A stretch of 64,000 bases of DNA from CAIQQQ01 sp040399685 (GTDB lineage: Bacteria; Pseudomonadota; Alphaproteobacteria; Acetobacterales; Acetobacteraceae). Each line of letters starts with the position of its first letter. Within the stretch, counting starts at the first letter, position 1. The position numbers and the translations under genes are program-made. The DNA lies in assembly GCA_040399685.1 (NCBI GenBank), contig JBBART010000026.1:1-64000 (forward strand). Direction: 5' to 3'. This document shows, in pieces, positions 54,001-62,425 of the stretch. Below the pieces are notes generated by a model. The model was not told the DNA's origin and did no database searches. It was given only the letters and a program-made list of their open reading frames with translations.

Positions 54001-54503
54001 GGCTCGGCGAACCCGGCCGGAAACACGTCAATGATGCCGCCGCGAATGGCGTATTCGCCCGCCTCCATCACGGTGCCGGCGCGCACATAGCCGCGCCCTT
54101 CCAGGAACCGCGCCAACTCGTCGGACTTCACCGTGCCGTTGGCTTTCAACGACAGCGATGAATTATGGAACACGTGGCGCGGCGGCACGCGCTGCACCAA
54201 GGCGTTCATCGTGGTCAGGACAATCCGGCGGCCCTGTGCGGGTTCCAGCAACTGCGCCAGCGTGGCGATCCGCTCGGACACGATGCTGGCATTGGGCGAA
54301 ACCCGGTCATACGGCAGGCAGTCCCAGGCCGGGAACCGCAGAATTTCCGTGTTCGGCGCGAAGAAGGCCAGCGACTCGGCCATGCTGGCCATGCGGGTGT
54401 CATCCCGCGCCACATGCAAAAGCGGGCCGTCATGCTCGCGGGAGCGGCGATCGAGCAGAACCGCATCCCAGCCCTCGGGGGCGCCGTAAACGGTGGCGGT
54501 CAT
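51066..54503 (-). CDS. mfd: Transcription-repair coupling factor
   Basis: 1145 aa. The UvrB-like N-terminal part (about 25-300), RNAP-interacting CarD-like domain (EGDLVVHQDHGIGRYDGL), and RecG-like motor with Walker A GDVGFGKTEVALRAAF, DEEQHFGV, LTATPIPRTLQLAL and GRVGRG are followed by the TRCF C-terminal domain. It removes stalled RNA polymerase and recruits UvrA. It is coupled to sdhE by a 4-bp overlap. A very long opposite-strand open frame over it is a GC-bias shadow. Confidence 0.98.
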   Translation of the reverse strand: MTATVYGAPEGWDAVLLDRRSREHDGPLLHVARDDTRMASMAESLAFFAPNTEILRFPAWDCLPYDRVSPNASIVSERIATLAQLLEPAQGRRIVLTTMNALVQRVPPRHVFHNSSLSLKANGTVKSDELARFLEGRGYVRAGTVMEAGEYAIRGGIIDVFPAGFAEPVRIDTFGDTIESLRSFDPTTQRSGAAIQNFRLRPVSEVFLDKDSVARFRTAWRELFGAKAAEDPIYHSISDGRRHPGMEHWVPLFHDQMETLLDYLPGASISLDHQSEEVLAARLEMVADHFAARKAVPRDGEVPYRPLPPELLYLTERDYRTMQARTTAFAFSPFAQPDGSEGIDGGGRPAPIFAQRGAGPGINVFDQFRAQAERWQREGRRMVVAAWTRGSRERIGHLLGEHKFSTVNADNWEEVRDAPLSAVALITLGLERGFVADKMALVSEQDLLGERIARPPRKRKRADQFIAEATEIAEGDLVVHQDHGIGRYDGLMTLDVNNAPHDCLRILYDGEQKLFLPVENIEMLSRFGSETAGVALDKLGGASWQNRKAKMKQRVRDMAGELIRTAAERRLRESEVMAPAEGEWDEFCARFPFVETEDQARAIADVLEDMASGRPMDRLICGDVGFGKTEVALRAAFVAAMGGSQVAVVVPTTLLARQHFRGFTKRFEGLPIKIGQLSRMVTAKDAAVVRAGVASGEINIVIGTHALLANSIKFDNLGLVIVDEEQHFGVSHKEKLKSLKADVHVLTLTATPIPRTLQLALTGVREMSIIATPPVDRLAVRTFIMPFDAVVIREAIQRERFRGGQVFCVVPRVEDLARMATRLAEIVPEARTVQAHGGLAPTELERVMTEFGDGKFDVLLSTNIVESGLDMPAVNTMIIYRAEMFGLGQLYQLRGRVGRGKQRGYAYLTWPPTNALSVAAEKRLTVMQTLDNLGAGFTLASHDLDIRGAGNLLGDEQSGHIREVGIELYQQMLEDTVAELRADKGRRKAASRDWTPNIGLGLPVLIPELYVKDLPVRLGLYRRIGALENDAESEAMAAELVDRFGPLPEEVDNLLQVVALKRLCRESGVEKLDAGPKGMVITFRGSKFRNPAGLITWLGKKSGLVKLRPDHKLAIVRDMNVRERVKMARDVLGNLNRLVQEAKTG

Positions 54504-54775
54504 TTGCCGCCGGCAGCCTTGATCGCGCGCATCATGGGGGTGTCCACCTCGGGCGGAATCGGGAACCGCCCCATCAGCCAATCCGCCAGATCGGCGTCCG
54601 GCAGCTCCATCACCTCCTCCAGCGCGTCCATGTCCGGCTCGGACATCGTGGCGATTCGGCTGGACACGAAACCACCGACCAAACGGTCAGTTTCCTGCGT
54701 TCCGCGGTGCGTGGCGCGGAACAGCAAACGCCGGCGGCGGGTTTCAGAAGGCGATAGGGTATTCTCTATCATCAT
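54500..54775 (-). CDS. sdhE: Succinate dehydrogenase assembly factor 2 (FAD flavinator)
   Basis: 91 aa five-helix protein. The RGxxE motif appears as HRGTQETDRLVGGF and the end LADWLMGRFPIPPE is typical of SdhE/SDH5. It promotes covalent FAD attachment to SdhA. It shares a transcript with mfd (ATGA overlap) and is divergent from recG by 38 bp. Confidence 0.93.
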   Translation of the reverse strand: MMIENTLSPSETRRRRLLFRATHRGTQETDRLVGGFVSSRIATMSEPDMDALEEVMELPDADLADWLMGRFPIPPEVDTPMMRAIKAAGGK

Positions 54776-54814
54776 CGTCCATCCTATAGCGACGGCCCAG
54801 CAGACTGTCAGCCC

Positions 54815-56860
54815 GTGGAACCCTACCAGCTCGATCCCTTGTTCGCTGAACTTACCGGTCTACGCGGCGTGGGCGACGCGTTGGGCAAGCTCATGGCGCG
54901 TGCGGTGGGCGGCGCACGGATCATCGATCTGTTGTTCCACCTTCCCGAAACCTATGTCGACCGCCGCGAACGCACCACCATCCGCGATGCCTTGCCGCAG
55001 CAGATCGTAACGCTTGAGGTGGAGGTGGTGCGGATCACCCCGCCGGAAACCCCACGCCAGCCCACCAAGGTGACGGTGGCCGACAGCACCGGCTTCTGCG
55101 ATCTGATATTTTTCCGCGCTTTTCCAAGGGCCAAGCTCGCGGTTGGCGCCCGCATCCTGCTCGCCGGAAAAATGGATGACCGCCGCCAGATCGCCCATCC
55201 CGACCATATCGCCCCCGCCGAAAAGCCCGAACAGTTTCCCGGCGTGGAACAGGTGTGGCCGCTGACGGCCGGCCTGTTCGCCTGGCATTTGCGCAAGCCC
55301 ATCGCCGAGGCCCTGACGCGCATTCCCGCCATGCCGGAATGGCACGACGCAGCCCTGATGAAACGCGAGGGCTGGACCGATTTCACCGACGCCCTGCGCC
55401 GCCTGCAAACCCCCGCCAGCATGCCCGCGCCGGACCTGCGCCAGCGACTCGCCTATGACGAACTGCTCGCCGGCCAGATCGCCATGGCCCTCCTGCGACG
55501 CCGTGTGCGCGACCGCCCCGGCCGCGCTCTGATCGGCGACGGCCATCTGCGCGCCCAAACCCTGGCAGCCTTCGGCCACGACCTCACCGAACCGCAACGC
55601 CACGTGCTGGCCGAAATCGACGCCGATCTCGCCGCCCCCCGCCGCATGCTCCGCCTGCTGCAAGGCGATGTCGGCTCCGGCAAAACCCTGGTGGCCATCC
55701 TGGCGATGCTGCGGGCGGTCGAAGCCGGCGGACAGGCCGCCATCATGGCGCCGACCGAAATCCTCGCCCGCCAGCACGCCCGTACCCTCGCCCGCATCGG
55801 TCCGGTGCCAGCGGCATTGCTGGCCAGTTCCGTCACCGGCAAGGAGCGCGCCCGCGTGCTGGAAGGCTTCGCCGACGGCTCCATCCCCATCGCCATCGGC
55901 ACCCATGCGCTGGTGCAGGAAGCCGTGGAATTCCACGACCTCGCTCTGGCCGTCATCGACGAACAGCACCGCTTCGGCGTCAACCAGCGCCTGATGCTGG
56001 GCGCCAAGGGCGAACAGACCGATGTGCTGGTGATGACCGCCACCCCCATCCCGCGCACCATGCTGCTCACCCAATGGGGCGAAATGCAGACCAGCCGGCT
56101 GGACGGCAAGCCCGCCGGCCGCAAGCCGATCCGCACCACCACCCACCCGCTGTCCTCCCTCGGCGTGGTGTGCAACGCCGTGGAACGCGCCATCGCCAAC
56201 GGCGCCCGCGTCTATTGGGTGTGCCCGATGGTCAGCGAAAGCGAGGCGCTGGACCTCGCCGCCGTCGAAGCCCGCTTCGCCTCGCTGGCCGACCGGTTCG
56301 GCCCCATCATGGGCCTGGCCCATGGCCGCCAGGACACCAACACCCGCGAACAGGCGCTGGCCGACTTCGCCGCCGGGCGCACCAAGCTGCTGGTCGCCAC
56401 CACCGTCATCGAGGTGGGTGTGGACGTGCCGGAGGCCAGCGTCATCGTCATCGAACAGGCCGAGCGCTTCGGCCTCGCCCAGTTGCACCAGCTGCGCGGC
56501 CGGGTGGGGCGCGGGGCGGCGGAAAGTTTCTGCCTGCTGCTGTATGACGACCAGATGTCCGAGACCGCCCGCAAGCGCCTGATGTTGCTGCGCGAAACCG
56601 AAGACGGTTTCCGCATCGCCGACGAGGATTTCCGCCTGCGCGGCGGCGGCGACCTGCTGGGCACCCGTCAATCCGGGCTGCCCGGCTGGCGGATCGCCAA
56701 TCCCGAAACGGATGAAGGCCTGCTGCACATGGCCGGGCGCGATGCGGAGGCCTTGCTGTCCCGCGACCCAACGCTTTCCAGCGAACGCGGCCAGGCTATT
56801 CGCCTGTTGCTGCGCCTGTTCGGCCGCGACGACGCCTTCCGCACCTTGCACTCAGGCTGA
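54815..56860 (+). CDS. recG: ATP-dependent DNA helicase RecG
   Basis: 681 aa from GTG. The wedge/OB domain (DLPE-like FHLPETYVDRRER) precedes the helicase with GDVGSGKTLVAILAM, DEQHRFGVNQRL, MTATPIPRTML and QLRGRVGRG; RecG signature GGGDLLGTRQSG. It reverses stalled replication forks. Usual RecG length. Followed 40 bp later by an ABC operon, probably with its own promoter. Confidence 0.97.
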   Translation: MEPYQLDPLFAELTGLRGVGDALGKLMARAVGGARIIDLLFHLPETYVDRRERTTIRDALPQQIVTLEVEVVRITPPETPRQPTKVTVADSTGFCDLIFFRAFPRAKLAVGARILLAGKMDDRRQIAHPDHIAPAEKPEQFPGVEQVWPLTAGLFAWHLRKPIAEALTRIPAMPEWHDAALMKREGWTDFTDALRRLQTPASMPAPDLRQRLAYDELLAGQIAMALLRRRVRDRPGRALIGDGHLRAQTLAAFGHDLTEPQRHVLAEIDADLAAPRRMLRLLQGDVGSGKTLVAILAMLRAVEAGGQAAIMAPTEILARQHARTLARIGPVPAALLASSVTGKERARVLEGFADGSIPIAIGTHALVQEAVEFHDLALAVIDEQHRFGVNQRLMLGAKGEQTDVLVMTATPIPRTMLLTQWGEMQTSRLDGKPAGRKPIRTTTHPLSSLGVVCNAVERAIANGARVYWVCPMVSESEALDLAAVEARFASLADRFGPIMGLAHGRQDTNTREQALADFAAGRTKLLVATTVIEVGVDVPEASVIVIEQAERFGLAQLHQLRGRVGRGAAESFCLLLYDDQMSETARKRLMLLRETEDGFRIADEDFRLRGGGDLLGTRQSGLPGWRIANPETDEGLLHMAGRDAEALLSRDPTLSSERGQAIRLLLRLFGRDDAFRTLHSG

Positions 56861-56900
56861 ACACAGGCCATCCAATAGGGGCCGGTTTCGGAGAAGCAGC

Positions 56901-57632
56901 ATGTCCGCCCTGATCGAGATCGCCGGCCTGACGAAGCGTTTCGCAGGCTTCACGGCGGTCGACAACGTGTCATTCACCGTCAAGCGCGGCGAAGTGCTTG
57001 GCTTTCTCGGCCCCAACGGCGCCGGCAAGTCCACCACCATGCGCATGCTGGCCGGCTTCATCACGCCCACCGCGGGCACCGCCCGCATCTGCGGCCATGA
57101 CGTGGTGCGCAACGGTGTGCAATCCCGCCGCCATCTCGGCTACCTGCCCGAGGGTGCGCCCACCTATCCGGACATGACGGTGGAGGATTTCCTGATCTTC
57201 ACCGGCCGCATCCGCGGTTTCAGCGGCGGCGAACTGGCAGATCGCGTGGCCCAGGCCATGACGCTCACCACCCTCGCGCCCGTCCGCCGCCTTGCCATCG
57301 AAACCCTGTCCAAAGGCTTCAAGCGCCGCGTCGGCCTGGCCCAGGCGCTGCTGCCGGACCCGGACGTGCTGGTGCTGGACGAGCCAACCGACGGGCTGGA
57401 CCCCAACCAGAAACACGAGGTGCGCCGCCTCATCCAGGCCATGGCGCCGGAAAAGGCGATCATCATCAGCACCCATATCCTGGAGGAGGTGGAAGCCGTG
57501 TGCACCCGCGCCATCGTCATCGCCGAAGGCCGCATCGTGGCCGACGCCACCCCCGCCGATCTGGCCAGAATGCACCCCTCCGGCCGGCTGGATGACGTGT
57601 TCCGCCAGTTGACGCAGCCGGTTGCCGCCTGA
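56901..57632 (+). CDS. ABC transporter ATP-binding protein (GldA-like)
   Basis: 243 aa. Walker A GPNGAGKSTT, signature region LSKGFKRRVGLAQALL (LSxGx variant), Walker B VLVLDEPTDGLDP, switch His in STHILEE. ATPase of the ABC-2 exporter encoded by the next genes; GldA/NosF-like. GAGAAG precedes the ATG. One base separates it from the permease. Confidence 0.92.
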   Translation: MSALIEIAGLTKRFAGFTAVDNVSFTVKRGEVLGFLGPNGAGKSTTMRMLAGFITPTAGTARICGHDVVRNGVQSRRHLGYLPEGAPTYPDMTVEDFLIFTGRIRGFSGGELADRVAQAMTLTTLAPVRRLAIETLSKGFKRRVGLAQALLPDPDVLVLDEPTDGLDPNQKHEVRRLIQAMAPEKAIIISTHILEEVEAVCTRAIVIAEGRIVADATPADLARMHPSGRLDDVFRQLTQPVAA

Positions 57633-57633
57633 C

Positions 57634-58365
57634 ATGCGCACCACCCTCATCATCGCCCGGCGCGAACTCGCGAGCTATTTCGCAACCCCAGTGGCGGTGG
57701 TGTTCATCGTCATCTTCCTGGCCCTGCAAGGCGCGCTGACCTTCAATGTCGGCAATTTCTTCGGCCGCAACCAGGCCGATCTGGTGCCGTTCTTCAACTT
57801 CCTGCCCTGGGTTCTGCTGCTGCTGGTGCCGGCGCTGACCATGCGGATGTGGGCCGAGGAACGCCGCTCCGGCACCATCGAACTGCTGCTGACCCTGCCG
57901 ATCACCCAGGCGCAGGCCGTGATCGGCAAATTCCTGGCGGCCTGGGCGTTCTGCGCCATCGCCATAGCACTTACCTTCCCGTTCATCCTCACGGTGAACT
58001 ATCTGGGCAAGCCCGATAACGGCATCATCGCTGCCGGCTATCTGGGCGCGTTGCTGCTCGCCGGCTGCTTCCTGTCCATCGGCGGCGCCATGTCGGCCTG
58101 CACCCGCAACCAGGTGGTGGCCTTCGTGCTGGCGGTGGCGCTGTGCGTTTTGGTCGTGGTGGCCAGCACACCGCTGGTGACCGAATTCCTCGCCCGCAGT
58201 GCGCCAGACCTCGCCGCCATCGCCCGAAGGGCCTCGGTAGCCGAGCGCTACCAAAGCTTCTCGCGCGGTGTGATCGAGGCGCGGGATCTGATCTATTTCG
58301 GCTCCTTCATCGGCTTCTTCCTGTTCCTCACCACCGTGATCATCGATCACCGACGCGCGGATTGA
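57634..58365 (+). CDS. ABC-2 type permease (GldF-like)
   Basis: 243 aa with six membrane helices, including VVFIVIFLALQGALTF, PWVLLLLVPALTMRMWAEERRSGTIELLLTLPI (typical of ABC-2 permeases) and YFGSFIGFFLFLTTVII. Inner-membrane channel partner of the ATPase upstream. Confidence 0.92.
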   Translation: MRTTLIIARRELASYFATPVAVVFIVIFLALQGALTFNVGNFFGRNQADLVPFFNFLPWVLLLLVPALTMRMWAEERRSGTIELLLTLPITQAQAVIGKFLAAWAFCAIAIALTFPFILTVNYLGKPDNGIIAAGYLGALLLAGCFLSIGGAMSACTRNQVVAFVLAVALCVLVVVASTPLVTEFLARSAPDLAAIARRASVAERYQSFSRGVIEARDLIYFGSFIGFFLFLTTVIIDHRRAD

Positions 58366-58372
58366 GGTCATC

Positions 58373-60232
58373 ATGAACCGTCTCCTGACCAGCCTGATCG
58401 GAATCGCAGGCGCTGTCCTGCTGCTCGTCGGCGTCAACATGATCGCCGAACGCACCCTCGCCGGCCGCCATGCCGATCTGACGGCGCAACAGCTCTACAC
58501 GCTCTCCCCCGGCACCCGCACGGTGCTGGCCGGCCTGCACGAGCCGATCACCTTGCGGCTGTATTCCTCGCAGGCCCTCGGCGCCCGCATTCCGCAATAC
58601 GGCGTCCATGCCGACCGGGTGCGCGAGATGCTGCGGCAATACGCCGAACTCTCGCACGGCATGATCCGTCTGGAAGTGTTCGACCCCGAGCCGTTCAGCG
58701 ACGCCGAAGACCGCGCCACCGCCTACGGCCTGCAAGGCCTGCCCCTGGAACAGAACGGCGAGCGGGTGTTCTTCGGCCTGCAAGGCAGCAACCTGCTGGA
58801 CGACGAGCGCAGCATCCCCTTCTTCCAGCCCGAGCGCGAACGCTTCCTGGAATACGACCTCACCCGCCTCGTCCACGAACTCTCCAGCCCCAACCGGGCC
58901 GTGGTCGGCGTGATGTCGAAGCTGAAACTGGACGGCGACCCGCAGCAGATGATGCAGCGCCAGCCCGCCAGCGCCCCATGGGCCGCGATGATGGGCCTGC
59001 GCCAAGCCTACACCATCCGCACCATCGCCACCGACGCCACGACGATCGACCCAGACGTGCAGGTGCTGCTGGTCGCGCATCCACAGGCGCTCAGCGACGC
59101 CACGCTCTATGCCATCGACCAGTTCGTTATGCGCGGCGGCCGGCTGATGGCGATGGTGGCACCGCACAACGAAACCATCGGCCCCGATCCGGAAACCGGC
59201 GCCCCCGGCCCCACCGCCAGCGACCTCGGCCGCCTGTTCTCCGCCTGGGGCATCGACTACGACCCCGAAAAAGTGGTGGGCGACCTCACCGATGCCTGGA
59301 AGGTCCAGGCCGGCTCCGGCTCACGCGCGCAATCGGTGGATTACGTGGCCTATTTCAGCGTTCGCGACGGCATCAACCACGACGACCCGGCCACCGCTGA
59401 TCTGCAGGAAATCACCCTCGCCGCCCCCGGCTTCATCGCCCCGCATCCGGGTGCGGCAATAGAATTCACCCCGCTGCTGTCCAGTTCGGACCGCTCGGCC
59501 GTGCTGCCGGCATCCTCCATCCGCACCAACCCAGACCCGGCCGGACTGCTGGCCGCTTTCAAACCCGACGGCCAACACCGTGTGCTCGCCGCCCGCATTC
59601 GCGGCGTGCTGCACTCGGCGTTCGACAAAGCGCCGCCCGGCATCACCACACCCCATCTGAGCCAAACCACCGGTGAGGCCAATCTGGTGGTGATCGCCGA
59701 CACCGATATGCTGTCCGACCGCTTCTGGACCCGCACCCAGGATTTCTTCGGCACCCCCACCTCCACGCCGTTCGCCGATAACGGCGCCTTCATCAGCAAC
59801 CTCGTCGGCACCCTGGCCGGCGGCGACGCGCTGATCGGCCTGCGCAGCCGCGGCGGCGCCTCCCGCCCGTTCACCGTGGTCGACACCATGCAGCGCGACG
59901 CCGAGGCGCAGTACCGCGAAACCGAAACCGCCCTCACCCAGCATCTGCAAGACACCACCAAACAGCTCGACGCAATGCGCGGCGGCCGCGACGGTACCAG
60001 CAACGCCGCCCTGAACGACGCCCAGCGCGATGCGGTGGACGGCCTGAAGCGCGACATGCTGGAAACCCGCGGCAAGTTGCGCCAGGTGCAGCTTGAACTG
60101 CGCCGGGACATCGCAACCCTGAAAACCCGGCTGATGCTGTTCAACATCGCTCTGGTGCCGGGCCTGATGCTGCTGCTGGCGGTGGCCATGAGCCTCGTGC
60201 GAACCATTCGCCGCCATCGGAGAAGCGCATGA
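58373..60232 (+). CDS. GldG-family protein (ABC-2 system periplasmic component)
   Basis: 619 aa. One TM at each end (LIGIAGAVLLLVGVNMIAE and LMLFNIALVPGLMLLLAVAMSLV) frames a periplasmic part: ADLTAQQLYTLSPGTRTVLAGLHEPITLRLY and LARLSP-like region VDYVAYF. A helical stretch near 500-590 is coiled-coil (TETALTQHLQDTTKQLDAM). The GldA-GldF-GldG triad is known from gliding bacteria but also occurs in non-gliders with unknown cargo. ATGA overlap with the next gene. Confidence 0.9.
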   Translation: MNRLLTSLIGIAGAVLLLVGVNMIAERTLAGRHADLTAQQLYTLSPGTRTVLAGLHEPITLRLYSSQALGARIPQYGVHADRVREMLRQYAELSHGMIRLEVFDPEPFSDAEDRATAYGLQGLPLEQNGERVFFGLQGSNLLDDERSIPFFQPERERFLEYDLTRLVHELSSPNRAVVGVMSKLKLDGDPQQMMQRQPASAPWAAMMGLRQAYTIRTIATDATTIDPDVQVLLVAHPQALSDATLYAIDQFVMRGGRLMAMVAPHNETIGPDPETGAPGPTASDLGRLFSAWGIDYDPEKVVGDLTDAWKVQAGSGSRAQSVDYVAYFSVRDGINHDDPATADLQEITLAAPGFIAPHPGAAIEFTPLLSSSDRSAVLPASSIRTNPDPAGLLAAFKPDGQHRVLAARIRGVLHSAFDKAPPGITTPHLSQTTGEANLVVIADTDMLSDRFWTRTQDFFGTPTSTPFADNGAFISNLVGTLAGGDALIGLRSRGGASRPFTVVDTMQRDAEAQYRETETALTQHLQDTTKQLDAMRGGRDGTSNAALNDAQRDAVDGLKRDMLETRGKLRQVQLELRRDIATLKTRLMLFNIALVPGLMLLLAVAMSLVRTIRRHRRSA

Positions 60233-61200
60233 AACCCGCCATCGCCTTCGCCCTGTTGGCCCTCGGCCTCGGCACCGTCGCGGCCGGCATCGCCTTGCGC
60301 CCGCGCATGGAAGCCGCCCCAGCCGGGGCCGGCCAGCCTGTGGTGACAAAACCGCTCAACACCACCACCAGCGTCACCCTCACCGGCGGCGGCAAAACCA
60401 GCACGCTGGTGCTGAAAAACGGCCGCTGGACCATGGCCGAGCGCGATTTCTACCCGGTGCAGCCGCAAAAGATGCGGGCCTTGTTCACCGGCCTCAGCGA
60501 GTTGCGACTGGCCGAACCGCGCACCGCCGACCCCAGCCTGCTCGGCCGCCTGGGCGTGGACGACCCCGCCACGCCCGGCTCCACCGCCATCGCGCTTCGC
60601 ATCACCGATGCCGACAACCTCCCGCTGGCCAATCTCATCCTCGGCCACCGCCGGCAGCGCACCCAGGGCGGCCTGCCGGAATCAATCTATATCCGCAAGC
60701 CCACCGAAACCCGCGCCTGGCGCGCCGAAGGCAGTATCCCCGCCGAAGCCGACCCGCAGGCCTGGCTGGTGCGCGACATCATCGACCTCCCGCGCGACCG
60801 CGTCGCCAGCGTGACGGTGGAACGCGACGGTCTCAAACTGCTGTTCACCCGTGACGGCGAACACATGACCCTGTCCGCCCCACCACCCGGCAAGCTCGAC
60901 GAATACCGCGTCGACCAGATGGGCCAGGCGCTGGAAGGGCTCACGTTGGCCGACGTCAAGGAAGGCCCGCTGCCCGGCACCCCGGTCGGCACCGCCATGT
61001 TCACCACCGCCGACGGGCTGATCGTCAACATCGTTCTGTCCCGCGACGACAAGCTGCTCTGGGCCAGCGTCGCCGCCCGTGGCACGGGTGCGGATGCCTA
61101 TGCCGGGCTCGCCGGCTGGGCGTTCCAGCTTCCCGAATGGCGCCAAACCGGGCTGGTGCCCGCCCTGTCGGACCTGCTGCAACCCGACGCGCCGAAATGA
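60229..61200 (+). CDS. DUF4340 domain protein
   Basis: 323 aa. N-terminal membrane anchor or signal (IAFALLALGLGTVAAGIAL), then beta-rich repeats (TSTLVLKNGRWTMAERDFYPVQPQKMRALFTGLSELRLAEPRT) typical of DUF4340, a regular partner of GldG. Presumably in the periplasm with it. Overlaps Nudix by 4 bp. Confidence 0.88.
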   Translation: MKPAIAFALLALGLGTVAAGIALRPRMEAAPAGAGQPVVTKPLNTTTSVTLTGGGKTSTLVLKNGRWTMAERDFYPVQPQKMRALFTGLSELRLAEPRTADPSLLGRLGVDDPATPGSTAIALRITDADNLPLANLILGHRRQRTQGGLPESIYIRKPTETRAWRAEGSIPAEADPQAWLVRDIIDLPRDRVASVTVERDGLKLLFTRDGEHMTLSAPPPGKLDEYRVDQMGQALEGLTLADVKEGPLPGTPVGTAMFTTADGLIVNIVLSRDDKLLWASVAARGTGADAYAGLAGWAFQLPEWRQTGLVPALSDLLQPDAPK

Positions 61201-61649
61201 GCCGCGAATACCCGGCCCGCCCCATCGTCGGCATCGGCGTCGCCGTGCTGCGGCCGGATGCCGTGCTGCTGGTGCGTCGCGGCACCGCGCCCAACATCGG
61301 CGCCTGGAGCCTTCCCGGCGGCGGCCAGGAACTGGGCGAGACCACCGAACAGGCGGCAAGGCGCGAACTGCACGAGGAAACCGGCCTCACTGTCGGCGCC
61401 CTGCATCTGGCCGCCGTGGTCGACAGCCTCACACCGGACGCCGAGGGCCGGTTGCGGTTTCATTACACCATCATCGACTACGCCGCCCTCTGGCAGGGCG
61501 GCACGCCTCGCCCCGGCGGCGACATAACCGAAACAATCTGGGCGAAATTCGACGAATTCGACCGCTACCAACTCTGGAGCGAGGCCAGGCGCGTCATCGC
61601 CACCGCCCGCACCCTGCTGCACCCCATCGCATACGAGGCCACCGCATGA
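61197..61649 (+). CDS. Nudix hydrolase
   Basis: 150 aa. Intact Nudix box: GGGQELGETTEQAARRELHE followed by ETGL. ADP-ribose-type pyrophosphatase subclass likely (SLPGGGQE). Its start overlaps DUF4340 and its stop overlaps the flavin reductase gene by 4 bp. Confidence 0.93.
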   Translation: MSREYPARPIVGIGVAVLRPDAVLLVRRGTAPNIGAWSLPGGGQELGETTEQAARRELHEETGLTVGALHLAAVVDSLTPDAEGRLRFHYTIIDYAALWQGGTPRPGGDITETIWAKFDEFDRYQLWSEARRVIATARTLLHPIAYEATA

Positions 61650-62272
61650 CCGAGCAGACCGACACCTATTTCTACGAACCCGCCAACGGCCACGGCCTGC
61701 CGCACGACCCGTTCAACGCTATCATCGGCCCCCGCCCCATCGGCTGGGTGTCCACCCGCGGCACAGATGGCTCGGTGAACCTTGCCCCCTACAGCTTCTT
61801 CAACGGCTTCAGCTACACGCCACCGATCATCGGCTTCTCCAGCACCAGCCCGAAGGACAGCCTTCGCAACGCCAGGGAAACCGGTGAATTCGTGTGGAAC
61901 ATGGCCACCCGCGATCTGGCCGAGGCGATGAACCAGACCTGTGCTGCCGTGCCCTACGGCACAGACGAATTCGGCCTCGCCGGGCTGACCGCCACCCCCA
62001 GCCGCATCGTCGCCGTGCCCCGCGTCCTCGAATCCGGCGTCAGCTTTGAATGCAAGGTGACGCAGATCGTCGATCTGCTGGACCACACCGGCGCCACAAC
62101 ACCCGCCAGCGTGGTGTTCGGACAGGTGATCGCGGTGCATATCGCCAAACGCCTGCTGAAAGACGGCCTGTTCGACACGTTCGGCGCCGGCATCATCCTG
62201 CGCGCCGGCGGCCCCAGTGCGTATGCCGAGATCGGACCCAACAATCGGTTTGATATGCGACGCCCCGGCTGA
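61646..62272 (+). CDS. Flavin reductase-like (FMN-binding split barrel) protein
   Basis: 208 aa. NAIIGPRPIGWVSTRGTDGSVNLAPYSFFNGFSY, then IIGFSSTSPKDSLRNARETGEFVWNM, fits the flavin reductase/FMN-binding family. It would reduce FMN/FAD or bind FMN for an unknown reaction. Last gene of the recG-side operon; repeat copy D follows. Confidence 0.92.
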   Translation: MTEQTDTYFYEPANGHGLPHDPFNAIIGPRPIGWVSTRGTDGSVNLAPYSFFNGFSYTPPIIGFSSTSPKDSLRNARETGEFVWNMATRDLAEAMNQTCAAVPYGTDEFGLAGLTATPSRIVAVPRVLESGVSFECKVTQIVDLLDHTGATTPASVVFGQVIAVHIAKRLLKDGLFDTFGAGIILRAGGPSAYAEIGPNNRFDMRRPG

Positions 62273-62284
62273 GCAAAGGAAGAC

Positions 62285-62405
62285 CTTCTTTTTCTGAAGA
62301 AAAAGAAGCAAAAAGACTTCCATTCATTTCGGTGCGTGGCGCGGTAGATGCCACAATACGCACCGAAATGGGTGATGTTTTTGGTTCTTTTTTTCAAAAA
62401 AGAAC
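62285..62405 (+). repeat. Three-hairpin intergenic repeat, copy D
   Basis: Same orientation as A and B. Opening hairpin 62285-62308, closing hairpin 62384-62405, and the clearest central stem of all copies: 13-base perfect arms at 62325-62337 and 62358-62370. It fills the convergent gap between the flavin reductase and the MFS gene. Confidence 0.92.
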
Positions 62406-62425
62406 TAAGCCTTTGATGCCCCACT

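Noticed and set aside
50964..54161. 1065-codon plus-strand open frame opposite mfd
   Set aside because: Its translation is His/Arg/Gln-rich with no recognisable domain, it starts inside repeat copy C, and mfd on the other strand is a fully conserved gene. Long antisense frames are expected at this GC bias. The same applies to the long frame opposite recG (54860-56851).
23148..62405. CRISPR array from the four repeats
   Set aside because: Copies are kilobases apart, about 122 bp long with internal hairpins, and no cas genes are present.
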